DNA from: Amycolatopsis nigrescens CSC17Ta-90
GTDB lineage: Bacteria > Actinomycetota > Actinomycetes > Mycobacteriales > Pseudonocardiaceae
Length of the DNA: 64,000 bases
Assembly (NCBI RefSeq): GCF_000384315.1
Contig: NZ_ARVW01000001.1
Location: 3,472,157 to 3,536,156, forward strand
Direction: 5' to 3'
Shown here in pieces: positions 56,529 through 64,000 of the stretch (position 1 is its first letter; each line of letters begins with the position of its first letter). The translations under genes were made by a program, and so were the position numbers. The notes under the pieces were generated by a model. The model made no database searches and was not told the origin of the DNA. It saw only the letters and a list, made by a program, of their open reading frames with translations.

Positions 56529-59411
56529 ATGCAGTCCTGGGCAAAGCGCGGAATTCAAACCGCGTTGGTCACGGGCGGTCTGCTGATGCTGGGTACCGGC
56601 ATCGCATCCGCCGACGAAAGGGCCGCCGGCCCCGACACTCCGGCGGGTCCGCTGGACCTGAGTGTCAACATCCCTTACGAGCTCGACGGCAACGCGATCG
56701 GCACCCCGCTGGGGCAGCTCGACGTGCCAGCCGCCAAGGGTGAGCTGAGCACCAAGCCGCTCACCGCGCCGCTGTCCGGCGCCACCGCACCGGCGGCCAA
56801 GATGACCGAGCCGGTGGCCAAGGCCGCCAACTCGGTCGGCAAGGAGGCCGCGAAGACCGCGGCCAAGACTGATGCCCAGCAGGCGCCGAGCGGCGACATC
56901 TTCAAGGGCAACAAGATCTCCGGGGACCTGACGGTCCCGCTGCAGATCTGCGACAACGCGATCGGTGTCGTCGGGGACGCGAAGGCCGAAGGCGCCGGCT
57001 GCGACCAGACCACCACGAGCAACAAGGACATCTCCACCGACGGCACCAACTCCGGCCTCGCCGGCAACGCGGTCGTGCTGGACTGGGCGCTGCCCGTCCA
57101 GATCGCGGGCAACGCGGTCGGCGCCGCCGGCGGCAGCGGCTACGCCACCGGTAGCGCCACCCAGAGCACCACCGAGACCGGCGACATCACCACCAGCGGG
57201 GACGGCTCCGGCACCTCCGGCAACGTGGTGGCCGGGCAGTTCGCCACTCCGATCCAGGTGACCGGCAACGCCGCGTCCTGGCCGCTGGCCAACGCCTACA
57301 GCGACTACCAGGCCGAGACCGAGGCCGAGTCCGGCGGCTGGATCAAGACCTCCGGCGACGGCGGCAGTGCCTCCGGCAACGTCGGCGGCGTGCCGATCGC
57401 GCTGCCGGTCAAGTTCAACGGCAACTCGGCCGCCGCCTGGGGCTCGGACGCCGACTCGGTGTCCAGCTCCGAGGCCGACGCGTCGGCCGGCGACACCACG
57501 CCCGGCATGGAGGCCCTCGACGGCAGCGGCCCGATCGACAGCTACATCCAGACCACCGGGGACCAGTCGTTCCTGGCCGGCAACATCGCGCAGCCGCAGG
57601 GCGCGCTGGTCGCCAACGTGGCCAGCGTCGCCGCTTCCTGGATCGGCAACGCCACCACCGGCAACGCGCTCGGCAAGTACCAGGAGTCGGCCAGCTCGCA
57701 CTCCAGCGAGGTCGAGGCCGGTGGCTTCTCCAGCACCTCCGCCGACCAGGCGGCCGGCTCGGGCAACATCGCCGACGCGCCGATCGCGCTGCCGGTCGAG
57801 GCGTGCGGCGTCGGTGGCACCTACATCGGCAACGCGCACGCGGCCTGCGACAACGAGATCGAAGCGGACGCGGGCGACGGCACCTACACCAGCGCCGACG
57901 AGACTTTCCTCGGTGGCAACTCGGTGAACCCGGCGCTCGCGTCGACCGCCGAGGTGTTCGGCATCGGCGGCTCGCACATCGGCAACGCCACCGGCACCGC
58001 GACCGAGACCAAGAAGGTCGAGGCCGGTGGCTACAACGGCACCACCGGCACCGACTCCGCCGGTGCGGGCAACCTGGTGCAGGTCCCGCTGGCCGTGCCG
58101 GCCGAGGTCTTCGGCATCGGCGGCTCCTACATCGGCCAGGGCCAGGCCGACGCCTCCGAGGTCAAGGAGGTCACGGCCGGCGGCGGTGGCAACACCGACG
58201 ACGACAACGGGTTCCTGACCTCGAACGCGGTCGCCGGCCCGGTTTCGCTGCCCGCGCAGGTCTTCGGCATCGGCGCTTCGCACATCGGCCGCGGCGTCGG
58301 CGAGGCCACCGCGGACACCACCTCCACGGCCGGCGGCGACGTGAACGCCACCGGCAAGGAGGCCGGTGCGGCCGGCAACATCGTCTTCCCGCAGGTTTCG
58401 CTGCCGACGCAGGTGCACGGCATCGGCGGGTCGTTCATCGGTACCGGTGACGGCACCTCGGACAACCTGACCGACTCGAAGGCCGGTGGCAAGGCCACCG
58501 CGGACGGCCAGGACGGCGCGGTCGCCGGCAACGTCGTCCCGGTCCCGGTCGGTGGCGCCGCTTCGGTGGCCGACACCGCGGCCGGCCTGGCCGCGCTGGT
58601 TTCCGGCCAGGGCGTCAACGACGTCGTGTCCGAGGCCGGCGGCGACACCGAGACCAACGGCGACGGCGGCGGGGTGTCCGGCAACATCGTCACCGCGCAG
58701 GGCCTGCCGATTGTGCAGGTCTTCGGCGATGCCGTCGCGGCGGGGGCCAAGGCCACCGGCATTGGTGCGAACATCACCGACGCGAGCTCGGGCGGCGACA
58801 CCACCACCTCCGGCATCAACGCCGGTGGTTCCGGCAACATCATCGACGTTCCGGTGGCCGCGGTCCCGCAGGTCTTCGGGGACGCGGTGGCCGCTGCCGG
58901 GGTCGCGGACGCGGTGAGCGAGAACGAGACCGACGGCACCGTCGGCGGTGACTCCACCACCAGCCCCGGCAACGTGAGCGGGCTGTCCGGCATCGACGGC
59001 CAGCTCCCGGTCGGCGCGCTGGTGCAGCTCTTCGACGTTTCGCTGCCCGTGCTCGGCCACGCGATGGCCGAGGCCACGAACGACACCGACATCGACAACG
59101 ACCCGCTGATCAACCTGCCGATCGACGGTGACGAGCTGCCCGCCACGTCGCTGCCGGCACTGCCCACCGCGCTGCCGGAGCTGCCCGCGGCCCCGGCGAT
59201 GCCGGCCGTGCAGCAGCGGGAGGACACCCCGGCGGCCGTCTCGGGCGACCTGTTCGACGTCGTGCCGGGTGAGGTGCTCACCCTGCCGGAGAACCCGCTG
59301 AGCGGCGTGCGCGTCACCCCGGAGGTCTCCACCCTGGAGGCCACCCCGCTGAGCCCGTGGCAGAAGGTCGTCGGCTTCCTGACCGGCAAGCCGATGCACA
59401 TCCAGGGCTGA
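56529..59411 (+). CDS. Large secreted chaplin-like repeat protein
   Basis: This 960-residue exported protein has signal peptide AKRGIQTALVTGGLLMLGTG then ASADE. The mature part is about 14 repeats of 50-65 residues with the pattern SGN(I/V)...LP(V/A)QV.GI/NGxxxxG..A.....AGGxxxTSGDGG. The core resembles chaplin/hydrophobin-type domains of actinomycete aerial hyphae. Most repeats have lost the two chaplin cysteines; one repeat near the start (ICDNAIG...GAGCDQ) and one in the middle (EACGVGG...AACDNE) keep a Cys pair. The tail is Pro/Leu-rich and ends PMHIQG. ATG 56529 has AAGGAG upstream. Confidence 0.8.
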   Translation: MQSWAKRGIQTALVTGGLLMLGTGIASADERAAGPDTPAGPLDLSVNIPYELDGNAIGTPLGQLDVPAAKGELSTKPLTAPLSGATAPAAKMTEPVAKAANSVGKEAAKTAAKTDAQQAPSGDIFKGNKISGDLTVPLQICDNAIGVVGDAKAEGAGCDQTTTSNKDISTDGTNSGLAGNAVVLDWALPVQIAGNAVGAAGGSGYATGSATQSTTETGDITTSGDGSGTSGNVVAGQFATPIQVTGNAASWPLANAYSDYQAETEAESGGWIKTSGDGGSASGNVGGVPIALPVKFNGNSAAAWGSDADSVSSSEADASAGDTTPGMEALDGSGPIDSYIQTTGDQSFLAGNIAQPQGALVANVASVAASWIGNATTGNALGKYQESASSHSSEVEAGGFSSTSADQAAGSGNIADAPIALPVEACGVGGTYIGNAHAACDNEIEADAGDGTYTSADETFLGGNSVNPALASTAEVFGIGGSHIGNATGTATETKKVEAGGYNGTTGTDSAGAGNLVQVPLAVPAEVFGIGGSYIGQGQADASEVKEVTAGGGGNTDDDNGFLTSNAVAGPVSLPAQVFGIGASHIGRGVGEATADTTSTAGGDVNATGKEAGAAGNIVFPQVSLPTQVHGIGGSFIGTGDGTSDNLTDSKAGGKATADGQDGAVAGNVVPVPVGGAASVADTAAGLAALVSGQGVNDVVSEAGGDTETNGDGGGVSGNIVTAQGLPIVQVFGDAVAAGAKATGIGANITDASSGGDTTTSGINAGGSGNIIDVPVAAVPQVFGDAVAAAGVADAVSENETDGTVGGDSTTSPGNVSGLSGIDGQLPVGALVQLFDVSLPVLGHAMAEATNDTDIDNDPLINLPIDGDELPATSLPALPTALPELPAAPAMPAVQQREDTPAAVSGDLFDVVPGEVLTLPENPLSGVRVTPEVSTLEATPLSPWQKVVGFLTGKPMHIQG

Positions 59412-59413
59412 TC

Positions 59414-59478
59414 GTTCAGCGCTGAACACACTGAAGCCGGGCCGGGGAGCAGCCAGCTCCCCGGCCCGGTTTTCTTTT
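59414..59478 (+). terminator. Terminator after the repeat protein
   Basis: A perfect 14-bp stem (59437-59450 with 59456-59469), 5-nt loop and TTTTCTTTT (59470-59478) form a strong terminator. A 14-bp palindrome GTTCAGCGCTGAAC (59414-59427) precedes it. Confidence 0.93.
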
Positions 59479-59496
59479 GCCCCAAAGGTTTCCGGT

Positions 59497-60273
59497 TCAG
59501 CCGAACTGCACGGAACGCTTCGCCAGCCCGTACCAGTAGCCGTCGATCACCGTCTCCGGTTTCGCGATCCCGGCCGCGTCGGCTGCACCGAGCGAGACGA
59601 ACAGCGGCGCGAAGTGCTCGATCCGCGGATGCGCGAGCCTGGCCGCGGGCGCCTTGTGCTGGAAGTCCAGCAGCGCGTCCAGGTCGCCGCCGCTCAGCGC
59701 CTGATCGCCCCACTGGTCGAACTCGGCCGACCACCGCGGCGGTGTCCCGGCGCTGTCCGGCACCTCGCGCAGGGCGTGCAGGTTGTGCGTGAAGAAGCCG
59801 CTGCCGATGATCAGCACGCCCTCGTCCCGCAGCGGAGCGAGCCGGCGGCCGAGCTCGAACAGCCGCCGGGGGTCGAGCGACGGCATGGACAGTTGCAGCA
59901 CCGGCACGTCCGCCTCGGGGAACATCTCCACCAGCGGCACGTAGGCCCCGTGGTCGAGCCCGCGGTCCGGCGCGTCGTGCACCGGGCCCAGCAGTTTGCG
60001 CACCTTCGCGGCGAGGTCCGGCGCGCCCGGCGCCGGGTAGGTCACCCGGTAGTAGTGCTCCGGGAAACCCCAGAAGTCGTAGACCAGCGGCACCGTGGTG
60101 GTGGCGCCGAGGGTCACCGGCGCCTCCTCCCAGTGCGCGGACACCACCAGGATCGCGGACGGCCTGGTCAGCGTGCCCGCCCAGTCCGCGAGCTGGCCCG
60201 TCCAGGTGGGATCGTCGGCGAGCGGTGGTGCGCCGTGGCTCAGGTAGAGCACGGGTGCGGATGTACCGGACAT
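59497..60273 (-). CDS. DODA-type extradiol dioxygenase (YgiD-like)
   Basis: This 258-residue LigB-superfamily metalloenzyme belongs to the 4,5-DOPA dioxygenase group. Metal-binding histidines are expected in LYLSHGAPP, VVSAHWEEAP and RGLDHGAYVPL, and further residues in FFTHNLHAL. It starts ATG 60273, 110 bp from the divergent marR gene, whose operator-like TTGAAACTTCAA (60287-60298) lies 14 bp upstream. A MarR-controlled aromatic-compound or redox role is inferred. Confidence 0.88.
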   Translation of the reverse strand: MSGTSAPVLYLSHGAPPLADDPTWTGQLADWAGTLTRPSAILVVSAHWEEAPVTLGATTTVPLVYDFWGFPEHYYRVTYPAPGAPDLAAKVRKLLGPVHDAPDRGLDHGAYVPLVEMFPEADVPVLQLSMPSLDPRRLFELGRRLAPLRDEGVLIIGSGFFTHNLHALREVPDSAGTPPRWSAEFDQWGDQALSGGDLDALLDFQHKAPAARLAHPRIEHFAPLFVSLGAADAAGIAKPETVIDGYWYGLAKRSVQFG

Positions 60274-60286
60274 CCCGACCTCCTTA

Positions 60287-60298
60287 TTGAAACTTCAA
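60287..60298. promoter_or_regulatory. Putative MarR operator
   Basis: TTGAAACTTCAA is a near-perfect palindrome (one centre base pair off) of the TTGAAnnTTCAA type bound by many MarR-family repressors. It sits between divergent DODA dioxygenase and marR. Confidence 0.6.
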
Positions 60299-60382
60299 CT
60301 ATAAGGCAGGACGCCGGAGCGGGCTCGGTTATTCCAGCCTCCGCTCGATTACCGTGATCGAGGAAAGCCGAGAGGGGTGCCC

Positions 60383-60838
60383 ATGTCCGATCCGGTGGCC
60401 GAGGTGGAGCGCGGGATGATCGCCATCCGGCGCGCCCAGGCCCGCCGGACCCTGTCCAGACTGGCCAGGCAGCGGGCCGGCGCGCAGCTCGACCCGGCCG
60501 TGCTCGGGGTGCTGGACGCGGTGGAAGAAGGTGCGCAGCGGGCGAGCACGGTCGGCTCGATCGCCACCGCGCTCACCATCGACCAGCCGCGTGCCAGCAG
60601 GCTGGTCGCGCGCGCGGTGGCTGAAGGGCTGCTGCGCCGGGACGCCGACCAGCGGGATGGCAGGCGGGCCGTGCTGGTGCTCACCGAAGCCGGGCAGGCG
60701 GCCCTGGACCGGATGCACGAGTTCCGGCGCGCGGTGTTCGCCGAGGCGATGGCGGACTGGCCGGAGTCCGATCGGGCGGACTTCGGCCGGTTGCTGACCG
60801 CGTTCGCCGAGCGGTACGCCGAGATCAGCGCGGAGTGA
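60383..60838 (+). CDS. MarR-family transcriptional regulator
   Basis: This 151-residue MarR protein has the winged helix ASTVGSIATALTIDQPRASRLVARAVAEGLLRR and the wing DADQRDGRRAVLVLTEAG. ATG 60383 follows GAGAGGGG. It is divergent from the DODA dioxygenase, its likely target, and overlaps the 3' end of the convergent TetR gene by 14 nt. Confidence 0.92.
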   Translation: MSDPVAEVERGMIAIRRAQARRTLSRLARQRAGAQLDPAVLGVLDAVEEGAQRASTVGSIATALTIDQPRASRLVARAVAEGLLRRDADQRDGRRAVLVLTEAGQAALDRMHEFRRAVFAEAMADWPESDRADFGRLLTAFAERYAEISAE

Positions 60839-61403
60839 GCCGCCCGTCCGCGAGCTGACGCAGACCGGGGCGGAGCAGCTCGCGGATCCGTTCCGCGGTG
60901 GCGCCGCGCAGCGGTTCGAGTTCCAGCAGGTTCCGGCCGAGCGTCACTCCGAGCAGGGTGCTCAGCATCAACGCCGCGCGCAGTTCGGCGTCCTCGCCCT
61001 CGATCGCCGAGCTTGCCTGCTGGATCTGCTGGGTCAGCGACTCGCGCACGTGGGCGGCGGCTTCCGGATGGGTCAGCATCGAGCGCACCGCCGCGTCGGA
61101 CCCGCCGGGCTGCTCGCCCAGTTTCACCCCCAGTACGTCCAGCACCAGCTCCGCGAGCCGTTCCGGGTCGGCGGTGAGCGGCTTTTCGGTCGGTGCCAGC
61201 ACGGCCTGGCGGAAGAGCTGTTCCTTGGTGCCGAAGTACTGCATCACCAGCGCCGGGTCCACCTCGGCTGCGCCCGCGATGGCCCGGATGGTGCTGCGCT
61301 GGTAGCCGACCTCGGCGAAGATCTCGCGGGCCGCGTCGAGGATCTTCTGCTCGCTTCGGCGGCGGCGTTCCGCCCGGCTGGGGCGTGACTGCGCTTCGCT
61401 CAC
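60825..61403 (-). CDS. TetR-family transcriptional regulator
   Basis: This 192-residue TetR protein has a helix-turn-helix (KILDAAREIFAEVGYQRSTIRAIAGAAEVDPALVMQYFG TKEQLF) and a TetR_C-type domain. It is divergent from the SnoaL-like gene; inverted arms CAAGTGTTGA (61416-61425) and TCAACACTTG (61458-61467) between them are candidate operators. Autoregulation plus control of the SnoaL-like gene is inferred. Confidence 0.9.
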   Translation of the reverse strand: MSEAQSRPSRAERRRRSEQKILDAAREIFAEVGYQRSTIRAIAGAAEVDPALVMQYFGTKEQLFRQAVLAPTEKPLTADPERLAELVLDVLGVKLGEQPGGSDAAVRSMLTHPEAAAHVRESLTQQIQQASSAIEGEDAELRAALMLSTLLGVTLGRNLLELEPLRGATAERIRELLRPGLRQLADGRLTPR

Positions 61404-61415
61404 GGGATGACTCTA

Positions 61416-61470
61416 CAAGTGTTGAACGAAGCGCGATTTCGCTCTACGGTCGTTGAGTCAACACTTGTTG
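61416..61470. promoter_or_regulatory. Paired inverted operators between TetR and SnoaL-like genes
   Basis: CAAGTGTTGA at 61416-61425 and its exact complement TCAACACTTG at 61458-61467 are 32 bp apart; the second also forms CAACACTTGTTG (61459-61470), a palindrome in itself. This fits cooperative binding of a TetR dimer at two sites. Confidence 0.6.
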
Positions 61471-61486
61471 AGCGAAAGGGGTGGAC

Positions 61487-61894
61487 ATGACCGTCGAAAC
61501 GCCGCTGAGTGCGCGGGAGCTGTTCGAGGAACTGAGCCGGAAGCCAGGGTTCGCGATCGACGAGTACTGGGCCGAGGACGTGGTGATCGAGCAGCCGTTC
61601 GCCCTGCCGCCGAGGCGGACCGAGGGACGGGCGAACTTCCTGGCGGCGGCAGTGCCGGGCCGGGCAGCACTGCCGGTGCGCTTCGACGGCATCCGCGACC
61701 CGGTGGTGCACGAGACCGTCGATCCGGAGCTGATCATCGTGGAGTTCCGGCTGGCCGGCACGATCACCACCACCGGGCGGTCCGCGTCCGCACCGTTCGT
61801 CGTCGTGTTGCGGGTGCGGGACGGGAAGATCGTGCTCTGGCGGGAGTACCAGAACGTGGCGCTGATGACCGAGCTGCTCGGCGAGCTGGGTTAG
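61487..61894 (+). CDS. SnoaL-like/NTF2-fold protein
   Basis: This 135-residue protein has an NTF2/SnoaL-like fold: AEDVVIEQPFALPPRRTEGRANFL and the C-terminal VVVLRVRDGKIVLWREYQN strand pair. Such small proteins serve as isomerases, cyclases or ligand-binders; a role cannot be assigned. ATG 61487 follows AAGGGG. It overlaps the convergent arsR-like gene by 4 nt. Confidence 0.8.
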   Translation: MTVETPLSARELFEELSRKPGFAIDEYWAEDVVIEQPFALPPRRTEGRANFLAAAVPGRAALPVRFDGIRDPVVHETVDPELIIVEFRLAGTITTTGRSASAPFVVVLRVRDGKIVLWREYQNVALMTELLGELG

Positions 61895-62190
61895 CCGACC
61901 TCGGCCAGCGGCACCGGGCGCAGGCCGGACAGCAGGCCGTCCAATTGGTCGAGGCCGCCGGGGTGCACCGAATAGCAGATCTGGGTGCCGCGCCGCCTGG
62001 TGGTGACCAGTCCGGCCTCGCGCAGCACCTTGAGGTGCTGGCTGATCGTCGGCTGGCTGACCCCGAACACCTCGGCGAAGTCGCAGGCGCAGGTCTCCGG
62101 TTCCCTGGCCAGCTGCCGCATGATGCCGAGCCGCACCGGGTGACCGAGGGCGCGGAACATCGCCGCGTTCCGGTCCGCTTCGTCGGTCAT
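61891..62190 (-). CDS. ArsR/SmtB-family metalloregulator
   Basis: This 99-residue ArsR protein has the winged helix VFGVSQPTISQHLKVLREAGLVTTRRRGTQ. A CxC motif (PETCACDF, Cys34, Cys36) at the start of the recognition helix region resembles the ELCVCDL As(III)-binding site; Cys in QICY may be a third ligand. ATG 62190 could be leaderless (TAAACT 7 nt upstream). Target is unclear; its own operator-like palindrome GCTATATAGC lies upstream (62209-62218). Confidence 0.85.
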   Translation of the reverse strand: MTDEADRNAAMFRALGHPVRLGIMRQLAREPETCACDFAEVFGVSQPTISQHLKVLREAGLVTTRRRGTQICYSVHPGGLDQLDGLLSGLRPVPLAEVG

Positions 62191-62199
62191 GCCGTCCAG

Positions 62200-62230
62200 T
62201 TTAGCAAAGCTATATAGCCGGATGGCTAAA
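62200..62230. promoter_or_regulatory. ArsR-type operator overlapping lysR 3' end
   Basis: GCTATATAGC (62209-62218) is a perfect palindrome, nested in TTTAGC/GCTAAA arms (62200-62205, 62225-62230). ArsR/SmtB operators are often ATA-centred. It overlaps the last codons of the lysR gene. Confidence 0.55.
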
Positions 62231-63122
62231 TCGGATCCCGGTTCGACAGGCGGTGGAAGTACTCGCCCGCGAACTCGGTGAGCCGCTGAGCCGCGACCGA
62301 GGAATAGGTGTCCGCGCGCCAGACCAGGGTCAGGCTGCGGTAGCAGTCCGGGGCGTCCAGCCGCATCCAGGAAACCGGGGTGTGCAGGGCGGAGTGGCGG
62401 GAAAGCGCGGGCACCAGCCCGACGCCGAGGCCCGCGCCGATCAGGTCTCCGGTGACGCCGGGTTCGTCGCTTTCGCAGGTGTAGTCGGGTTGTAGCCCGG
62501 CCGCCGCGAACAGCCGGTCGGCCAGCTCGCGCGGCCAGTAGCCGGGGCGGGTGGTGACGAACGGTTCGCCGGCGAGGTCTTCGGGCCGCACGCGTTCCCG
62601 CCCGGCGAGGTGGTGCCCCGGCGGCACCGCGAGCAGCACCTCCTCGCGCAGCAGTTGGCGCGTCCGCAGGTCCGGGCCGGGTAGTGGCTGGGAGGCGAAG
62701 CAGAGATCGACCTCGCCGGTGCGCAGCTGTTTCGCCATGGTCGCGGCGGAGGACTGGTAGAGCCGGATGTCGACGCCGGGGTGTTCCGCGCGGAACTCCC
62801 GGACCAGCCCGGTGAGCGTGAGCAGGGTTTCCGCGGCGACGGCGATGCTGCCGTGGTCGAGGCCGGCGGCGTCGGCGAGCTCGCGGCGGGCGTCGTCCAG
62901 CTCGCGCAGCACCCGCTCGACGCGGCGGAGGAACCCGGCGCCGAACCGGTTGAGCCGCAGCCCGCGGCCGGTCCGGTCGAACAGCGGCACGCCGAGGTCG
63001 GCCTCCAGCCTGGCGATCGCGCGGCTGAGCGAGGGCTGGGCGACGCGCAGCTCGGTCGCGGCCTGGCTGAGGTGCTCGCGGCGGGCGACCGCCTGGAAGT
63101 AGCGGAGCTGCAGCAGGTCCAT
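62226..63122 (-). CDS. LysR-family transcriptional regulator
   Basis: This 298-residue LysR protein has the N-terminal HTH (LRYFQAVARREHLSQAATELRVAQPSLSRAIARLEADLG) and a periplasmic-binding-protein-like co-inducer domain (DHGSIAVAAETLLTLTGLV, SDEPGVTGDLIGAGLGVGLVP). ATG 63122; TAGGCT 7 nt upstream suggests a leaderless message. It is divergent from the membrane protein/multicopper oxidase pair at 63234, which it may control (inference). Confidence 0.92.
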   Translation of the reverse strand: MDLLQLRYFQAVARREHLSQAATELRVAQPSLSRAIARLEADLGVPLFDRTGRGLRLNRFGAGFLRRVERVLRELDDARRELADAAGLDHGSIAVAAETLLTLTGLVREFRAEHPGVDIRLYQSSAATMAKQLRTGEVDLCFASQPLPGPDLRTRQLLREEVLLAVPPGHHLAGRERVRPEDLAGEPFVTTRPGYWPRELADRLFAAAGLQPDYTCESDEPGVTGDLIGAGLGVGLVPALSRHSALHTPVSWMRLDAPDCYRSLTLVWRADTYSSVAAQRLTEFAGEYFHRLSNRDPI

Positions 63123-63233
63123 TTTTCATAGCCTATACGTCATGATTACATGCTGATTCTGGTCTTGGACAGCATGGATCTCCCGGCCATAACGTCGATC
63201 GCGAATGGCGTGCTGACCAGGAGAGGGTGTGCG

Positions 63234-63644
63234 ATGGCTGGGGCGATCGAGACCGAGGAGGCGCCTCCGCGGGTGCCCGGACGGAGGCTGCTGGGGGTGG
63301 TGCGCGGGTTCATCACGGTGCATGTCGTCGCGATCTTCGCCCAGCCGGTGTTCGCCGGCAGCTACCTGGTCGGCGACTACGACATGCTGGCGCTGCACGC
63401 ACTCGGCGCCGACCTGGTCAGCTACCTCGGGCTGGCGCAGCTGGTGCCGACCGCGCTGCTCTGGCGGCGCGGTGGCCCGCGCTGGCCGTTCTGGGCGAGC
63501 CTGGTGTTGATCCTCGGCGAGACCGGCCAGTACTTCGCCGGCCTCGCCGGTGCGCTGGACCTGCACGTCCCGCTGGGCGTCGCGCTGGTCACCTGCGCGT
63601 CGATCATGCTGTTCGCGATCTGGCGGACCGGAGCACGGCGATGA
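63234..63644 (+). CDS. Four-helix integral membrane protein
   Basis: This 136-residue protein has four hydrophobic helices (VVRGFITVHVVAIFAQPVFAG, ALGADLVSYLGLAQLVPTALL, FWASLVLILGETGQYFAGLAG, VPLGVALVTCASIMLFAIW), two cytoplasmic ends and no recognised family. ATG 63234 has GGAGAGGG 7 nt upstream. It overlaps the multicopper oxidase start by 4 nt (ATGA), so the two are translationally coupled; it may anchor or help mature that enzyme. Confidence 0.7.
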   Translation: MAGAIETEEAPPRVPGRRLLGVVRGFITVHVVAIFAQPVFAGSYLVGDYDMLALHALGADLVSYLGLAQLVPTALLWRRGGPRWPFWASLVLILGETGQYFAGLAGALDLHVPLGVALVTCASIMLFAIWRTGARR

Positions 63645-64000
63645 GCGGGCTGTCCCGGCGCCGGTTCCTCGGCCTTACCGGCGGCGCGGGCGCACTGGTC
63701 GTCGCCGGGCTCGCCGGGCCACGCCTGTTCAGGTCGGCCGCGGCCACCGGCGAACTGCTCACCAGCGAAGTGCCGCTGCCGGCGCCGTTCGGAGTGCCGC
63801 TGCCGATCCCGGCGGTGCTGACCCCGGTCTCGCGGGACGTGGACGCGGACCGGTACGAAATCGTCCAGCGGCCGGCCACCGCGGAGATACTGCCCGGGCT
63901 GCGCACCCCGATCTGGGGCTACCAGGGCACTTTCCCCGGGCCGACCATCGAGTCGCGCAGCGGTAGGACGGCGATCGTCCGACACCGCAACGAACTCCCG
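63641..64000 (+). CDS. Multicopper oxidase, N-terminal part (cut by window edge)
   Basis: The first 120 residues of a Tat-exported multicopper oxidase are present; the gene runs off the right edge. The signal is a twin-arginine type (SRRRFLGLTGGAGALVVAGL). The mature start has the cupredoxin entry PIWGYQGTFPGPTIESRSG with the expected GPTI turn and a following HRNELP. CotA/bilirubin-oxidase-like laccases share this layout. Copper ligands lie beyond the edge. It is coupled to the upstream membrane gene. Confidence 0.85.
   Translation, partial: MSGLSRRRFLGLTGGAGALVVAGLAGPRLFRSAAATGELLTSEVPLPAPFGVPLPIPAVLTPVSRDVDADRYEIVQRPATAEILPGLRTPIWGYQGTFPGPTIESRSGRTAIVRHRNELP

Noticed and set aside
56313..59429. 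Long minus-strand open frame (about 1038 codons) antisense to the repeat protein
   Set aside because: It is the complement of a repetitive GC-rich coding sequence; its translation is Gly/Arg/Val-rich without family motifs, and codon-position bias favours the plus-strand gene, which has a signal peptide and ribosome site.

Overview
The window is one strand of high-GC actinobacterial DNA spanning a chromosomal replication origin. Gene order (gyrB, dciA, recF, gnd, dnaN, oriC, dnaA, then rpmH, rnpA, yidD, yidC, khpB/jag, rsmG, parA, parB and, further out, cwlM, trxA, trxB, anti-sigma, sigM, pseudokinase, murJ, nudix, pcnA) matches the mycobacterial origin region closely. The GC richness, many GTG starts, leaderless starts, the split murJ/pseudokinase pair and a chaplin-like repeat protein point to the order Pseudonocardiales, most plausibly Amycolatopsis or a close relative. 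The genus is inference. No rRNA, tRNA, CRISPR array, insertion sequence or prophage was seen.

Positions 1-7082 (minus strand) hold the origin-proximal replication genes. oriC lies between dnaN and dnaA (4658-5474) and contains clustered DnaA boxes, including four at exact 10-bp steps, and a perfect 22-bp palindrome. Positions 7083-13452 (plus strand) carry the ribosome/RNase P/membrane-insertase cluster and the chromosome-partition genes with three parS sites. Positions 13545-27918 are mostly minus strand: a divergent Ddl-like ligase, an aminotransferase, the CwlM peptidoglycan regulator, thioredoxin and its reductase, SigM with its putative anti-sigma factor, a membrane pseudokinase, MurJ, a secreted DUF6049-type protein and a Nudix hydrolase. 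This block plausibly links envelope synthesis and redox stress to the cell cycle.

Positions 27993-38023 hold a CCA/poly(A) polymerase, an orphan sensor kinase, a methyltransferase, two tandem TNT-fold paralogues that have lost the expected catalytic glutamine, an MFS exporter, YqgE and an SdpI-like protein. Positions 38024-50150 contain a secreted phytase-like protein, leuS preceded by what looks like a leucine-codon transcription attenuator, a TetR regulator, a YbaB/EspC/WXG-type cassette resembling a type VII secretion substrate operon, ribokinase, a ParB-like orphan and PTS enzyme I with a DasR-type operator over its start codon.

Positions 50144-64000 contain a LiaF-like membrane-stress protein, a lipoprotein, a NarL/kinase two-component pair translationally coupled to an AI-2E transporter, a small secreted protein next to a 960-residue chaplin-like repeat protein, and a run of small regulator/target pairs (DODA dioxygenase/MarR, TetR/SnoaL-like, ArsR, LysR). 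It ends in a membrane protein and a truncated Tat-exported multicopper oxidase.
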